Shown piece by piece: positions 60,913 to 64,000 of a DNA stretch of 64,000 bases. The stretch is taken from assembly GCA_021155205.1 (NCBI GenBank), contig JAJNPS010000037.1, positions 62,001 through 126,000 of the forward strand. Direction: 5' to 3'. Position numbers and translations under genes: made by a program. Source of the stretch: Rhodobacterales bacterium. Lineage in GTDB: Bacteria; Pseudomonadota; Alphaproteobacteria; Rhodobacterales; Rhodobacteraceae. The first letter of the stretch is position 1, and the number at the start of each line of letters is the position of its first letter. The notes under the pieces were generated by a model. That model saw nothing but the letters and a program-made list of their open reading frames with translations. It made no database searches and had not been told where the DNA came from.

Positions 60913-61194
60913 TCAGTCTCCCGCGCGGGTTGGGGATGCGGGGGTCAGGAAGCGACGCCGGGTCTCGGCCCAGAGGGCGAGACAGGTGGCATCCTTGGTC
61001 GCGGCCTCGCCCAAAGCCTGGCAGCGTTGGAGTTCGGCCTGATCGTGACCTGGAAGTGTTTGCGGATTGCTCACTGGAACGCGCGCGCCCTGCCGTTCAC
61101 GGGTGAGTTCTCCCGTGACCCCGATGAGGATCAGCCCAAGGACCAGCGCGGCCCCGATCAGCATTAGGCCCTTGCCGACGAACGACCGGGTCAT
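60913..61194 (-). CDS. trbK: Putative entry exclusion protein TrbK (alternative type)
   Basis: A 93-aa protein with one N-terminal transmembrane helix (GLMLIGAALVLGLILIGVTG) and a small periplasmic part with two cysteines (LQRCQALGEAATKDATCLALWAETRRRF), as in TrbK-alt. It blocks redundant transfer between donor cells. It is located between trbJ and trbL, as usual. Confidence 0.8.
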   Translation of the reverse strand: MTRSFVGKGLMLIGAALVLGLILIGVTGELTRERQGARVPVSNPQTLPGHDQAELQRCQALGEAATKDATCLALWAETRRRFLTPASPTRAGD

Positions 61195-61946
61195 GGCCGG
61201 AACATCGTGGCATTGCCGGGCTGGTAGCCGTCACCCCGTTCCAGAAACCGGCGGCGCTGCTCGGCGGCCTGTTCCTGGGCTGCGGTCTCGGCAGCGGCTG
61301 AAAGGCTGTCGGCGCGAGCTTGCGCAGCCAGGAGGGCCGTCAGATCCATGATCTGGTGGGATTGCAAGGCGAGGATCTGGTTGCCGGCCTGGGTCGCCTG
61401 CAGGGCACCGGTCGCGTTCTGGCTGGCGCCCACGAGGCTTTCCATCTCGGCGCGCCCGGTCTCGAGATTGCCGACCACGCCCGCCTGCACCCGCATCGCG
61501 TCTTGCAGGCTGCCGACAGTCGTCTGCCAGCGGTCACGCGCGCCGTCGATCAGGGCCTGATCCGAGGCAGTGGTCGAGGCCGCACCGTAGTCGGTGGCAA
61601 AAGCCGCGTCGATGGCCCGGACGTCATAGGCGATCTTCTGCGCTTCACCCAAGAGTTGCTGGGTTTCCTGCACCGATTGCTGCAGGGCCTGCAGCGAGGA
61701 TTGCGGCAGGCTGGCGAGATTGCGCGCATCGTTGATCAGCATCTGCGCTTCGTTCTGCAGCTGCGCGATCTGGTGGTTGATCTGCTCCAGCGCGCGGGCG
61801 GCCTGCAACACGTTCTGGGCGTAGTTGCTCGGGTCATAGACGATCCGCCAGGCGAAGGCGGGCTCGGGCGGGAGGGTCAGGATTGCGGCGGGCGCGGCGA
61901 GCAACAGGGCGGCGAGGCGGGAGATGTGACGGTGTCTGTAGGTCAT
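61191..61946 (-). CDS. trbJ: P-type conjugative transfer protein TrbJ (VirB5-like)
   Basis: A 251-aa exported pilus-associated protein. The signal peptide ends PEPAFA, then WRIVYDPSNYAQNVLQAARALEQINHQIAQLQNEAQML, the family start, and long coiled-coil helices. The start at 61946 overlaps the trbE stop (ATGA); the longer open frame upstream is trbE in another frame. Confidence 0.92.
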   Translation of the reverse strand: MTYRHRHISRLAALLLAAPAAILTLPPEPAFAWRIVYDPSNYAQNVLQAARALEQINHQIAQLQNEAQMLINDARNLASLPQSSLQALQQSVQETQQLLGEAQKIAYDVRAIDAAFATDYGAASTTASDQALIDGARDRWQTTVGSLQDAMRVQAGVVGNLETGRAEMESLVGASQNATGALQATQAGNQILALQSHQIMDLTALLAAQARADSLSAAAETAAQEQAAEQRRRFLERGDGYQPGNATMFRP

Positions 61947-64000
61947 AAAGATATCTCCTGTTCTGTTGGAAGGACGGGTTCCGGGATGGAGGACGACAGG
62001 ACCAGTTCCGGGATCAGATCGGCGGCCCAGTCGAGGCCGCATTCGCGGAGCCAGGCGGCGGCAAAGCCGTCGCGCCCGCTCGCGGCGAGAATCCGCGCGA
62101 TGGCGATCTGGTCGGATTTGGACGATGTGGCGGTGAAGGCGAGGGCGATCTCGCCGAGACCCAGATCGAAAAGTCGGTTGCCGCGCCGCGACTGGCAGTA
62201 GTAGTCGCGCTTGGGTGTCGCTTGGGCGAGGATCTCGATCTGGCGGTCGTTGAGGCCGAAGCGGCGGTAGATGCTCCTGATCTGCGGCTCGATGGCGCGC
62301 TCGTTCGGCAGGAAGAGCCGGGTCGGGCAGCTTTCGATCAAGGCAGGCGCGATGGCACTTCCGTCGATGTCGGAAAGCGACTGGGTGGCAAAGATGACGC
62401 TCGCGTTCTTCTTGCGCAGGGTCTTCAGCCATTCGCGCAGTTGCCCTGCGAACCCGTCATCGTCGAGCGCGAGCCAGCCCTCGTCGATGATGAGAAGCGT
62501 CGGCGCGCCGTCGAGCCGCGCCTCGATGCGGTGGAAGAGATAGGCGAGGACGGCGGGGGCGGCCCCGGTACCGATCAGGCCTTCGGTCTCGAAGACCTGA
62601 ACCCGGGCGGCCCCCAGGTCCTCGATCTCGGCATCCAAGAGGCGGCCGAAAGGACCGCCCAAGCAATAGGGCTGCAGCGCGCGCTTGATCTCCAGCGATT
62701 GCAACAGGACGACAAGTCCGGTCAGGGTGCGCTCGCCGATCGGGGCGGAGGCGAGGGACGACAAGGCCGACCAGAGGTGATCCTTGACCTCCGGCGTGAC
62801 CGCGACACCTTCGCGGGCCACCATCCCGGCGATCCAGCCTGCGGCCCAGCTGCGCTCTGCGGTGTCTTCGATTAACGCGAGGGGCTGCAGGGCGACCGGC
62901 TCGGCGGCATCGTCCGACAACGCCCCGCCGAGATCGTGCCAGTCGCCGCCCATCGCAAGCGCTGCCGCGCGGATCGAGCCGCCGAAGTCGAAGGCAAAAA
63001 CCTGCCCTCCCGCGTAGCGGCGGAACTGCAGGGCCATCAGCGCCAGCAGCACCGACTTGCCCGCGCCGGTCGGGCCGATCACCAGCGTATGGCCGACATC
63101 GCCGACGTGCAGCGAGAAGCGGAAGGGGGTGGCCCCTTCGGTGCGGGCGAAGAACAGGGGCGGTGCGCCCAGATGCTCGTCACGCTCCGGCCCGGCCCAG
63201 ACGGCGGAGATCGGGATCATATGGGCGAGGTTCAGGGTCGAGACCGGTGGCTGGCGGACATTGGCGTAGGCATGTCCGGGCAACGAGCCGAGCCAGGCCT
63301 CGACCGCATTCACCGTCTCGGCGATGCAGGTGAAATCCCGGCCTTGAATGACCTTTTCGACGAGACGCAGCTTCTCTTCCGCAATACGCGGATCGGCATC
63401 ACACACGGTGACGGTTGCCGTTACATAGGCCTGGCCGATCAGATCGGTGCCAAGTTCCTGCAGCGCCTCGTCTGCATCCATCGCCTTGTTGCTGGCATCG
63501 CTGTCGAGGAGCGTGGAGGCCTCGTTGGTCATGATCTCCTTCAGGATCGCCGCGACGGACTTGCGCTTGGCGAACCACTGGCGGCGGATCTTGCTGAGGA
63601 GTTTGGTGGCGTCGGTCTTGTCGAGCAGGATGGCGCGGGTCGACCAGCGATAGGGGAAGGCCAGGCGGTTCAGATCGTCGAGAATGCCGGGCGTGGTGGC
63701 CGAGGGAAAACCGGTGACGGTGAGGACGCGCAGATGGGCCGGGCCCAGCATCGGGGCGAGGCCACCGGTCAGGGGTTGATCGGCGAGGAGTGCGTCGAGA
63801 TGCATGGGCACTTCGGGGACGCGCACCGATTGGACCTTGGTCGAGATCGTGCTGTGTAGGTAAGTGAGGGTTTGCGGATCATCGAGCCAGGCGCACTCCG
63901 GCATGAAGCCTTCGATGAGTTGCAGCACACGGTCGGTGCGGTCGATGAAACCCGCGAGGATCTCATGAGCATCCGCGCCCGTTGTCTGGTCACGGCCTTC
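61943..64000 (-). CDS. trbE: Conjugal transfer ATPase TrbE (VirB4-like), 5' end outside
   Basis: The C-terminal 685 residues of the VirB4-family ATPase that energises pilus assembly and DNA transfer. The frame is open to the window edge at base 64000, so about 130 residues are missing. Walker A is VIGPTGAGKSVLLAL, Walker B LLIIDEGWLAL, followed by KKNASVIFATQSLSDIDGS. The C-terminal part has KRDYYCQSRRGNRLFDLGLGE. It leads the visible trbE-J-K-L-F-G-I operon. Confidence 0.95.
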   Translation of the reverse strand, partial: EGRDQTTGADAHEILAGFIDRTDRVLQLIEGFMPECAWLDDPQTLTYLHSTISTKVQSVRVPEVPMHLDALLADQPLTGGLAPMLGPAHLRVLTVTGFPSATTPGILDDLNRLAFPYRWSTRAILLDKTDATKLLSKIRRQWFAKRKSVAAILKEIMTNEASTLLDSDASNKAMDADEALQELGTDLIGQAYVTATVTVCDADPRIAEEKLRLVEKVIQGRDFTCIAETVNAVEAWLGSLPGHAYANVRQPPVSTLNLAHMIPISAVWAGPERDEHLGAPPLFFARTEGATPFRFSLHVGDVGHTLVIGPTGAGKSVLLALMALQFRRYAGGQVFAFDFGGSIRAAALAMGGDWHDLGGALSDDAAEPVALQPLALIEDTAERSWAAGWIAGMVAREGVAVTPEVKDHLWSALSSLASAPIGERTLTGLVVLLQSLEIKRALQPYCLGGPFGRLLDAEIEDLGAARVQVFETEGLIGTGAAPAVLAYLFHRIEARLDGAPTLLIIDEGWLALDDDGFAGQLREWLKTLRKKNASVIFATQSLSDIDGSAIAPALIESCPTRLFLPNERAIEPQIRSIYRRFGLNDRQIEILAQATPKRDYYCQSRRGNRLFDLGLGEIALAFTATSSKSDQIAIARILAASGRDGFAAAWLRECGLDWAADLIPELVLSSSIPEPVLPTEQEISL

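Overview
The window is GC-rich chromosomal DNA of an alphaproteobacterium, almost certainly family Rhodobacteraceae (Rhodobacter/Paracoccus/roseobacter relatives). The markers are an aa3 oxidase gene end of Rhodobacter type, DUF1476 (F1-ATPase zeta inhibitor), DUF1638 beside a stand-alone corrinoid protein, a dcw cluster with a long structured leader in front of mraZ, SOS boxes of the form GTTC-N7-GTTC, and a DUF1127 gene followed by CCUCC-loop hairpins. No rRNA, CRISPR array or complete insertion sequence is visible.

Layout. (1) 1-8.8 kb: end of ctaD, a DUF2244 membrane protein, a hydrolase/P450 operon, ccdA, a TusA-like protein, rne with a long leader, and a glycosyltransferase. (2) 8.9-20.1 kb: the DctB/DctD two-component pair (the regulator lacks GAFTGA), purQ, the scattered parts of a split cobalamin-dependent methionine synthase (DUF1638, corrinoid protein, homocysteine methyltransferase), an SOS-box radical SAM gene, the ATPase zeta subunit, purC-purS and recN. 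(3) 20.1-43.9 kb: envelope and division genes. Read on the minus strand the order is mraZ-rsmH-ftsL-ftsI-murE-murF-mraY-(51-aa ORF)-(HdeA-like)-murD-ftsW-murG-murC-DUF2484-DUF2484 | murB-ddl-ftsQ-ftsA-ftsZ-lpxC-bamD-recN. One plus-strand glycosyltransferase sits inside the cluster. Most genes overlap by 4 nt, which suggests translational coupling.

(4) 43.9-56.3 kb: the structured leader of the dcw cluster (UpsM-like), an AT-rich gap, a decayed TetR gene behind a VOC/PhnB gene, mrp, the DUF1127 gene with an eight-hairpin CCUCC array ending in a terminator, a BenE transporter, uvrD with an SOS box, a small exported protein that seems to start at AUA, pyruvate carboxylase, and a methyltransferase. 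(5) 56.25-64 kb: tRNA-Gly(GCC) followed by a trb-type conjugation operon (trbE-J-K-L-F-G-I-DUF2274). This looks like one end of an integrative conjugative element inserted at the tRNA; it runs off the window.

The most interesting elements are RNAs and regulation: the eight-hairpin anti-Shine-Dalgarno array, the mraZ leader, two SOS boxes, and a DctD-family regulator that has lost its sigma-54 contact loop. Four apparent single-base deletions (two in the TetR remnant, one each in trbF and the DUF2274 gene) could be real decay or assembly errors. The two in the conjugation operon fall in the same GGACCCTT context.
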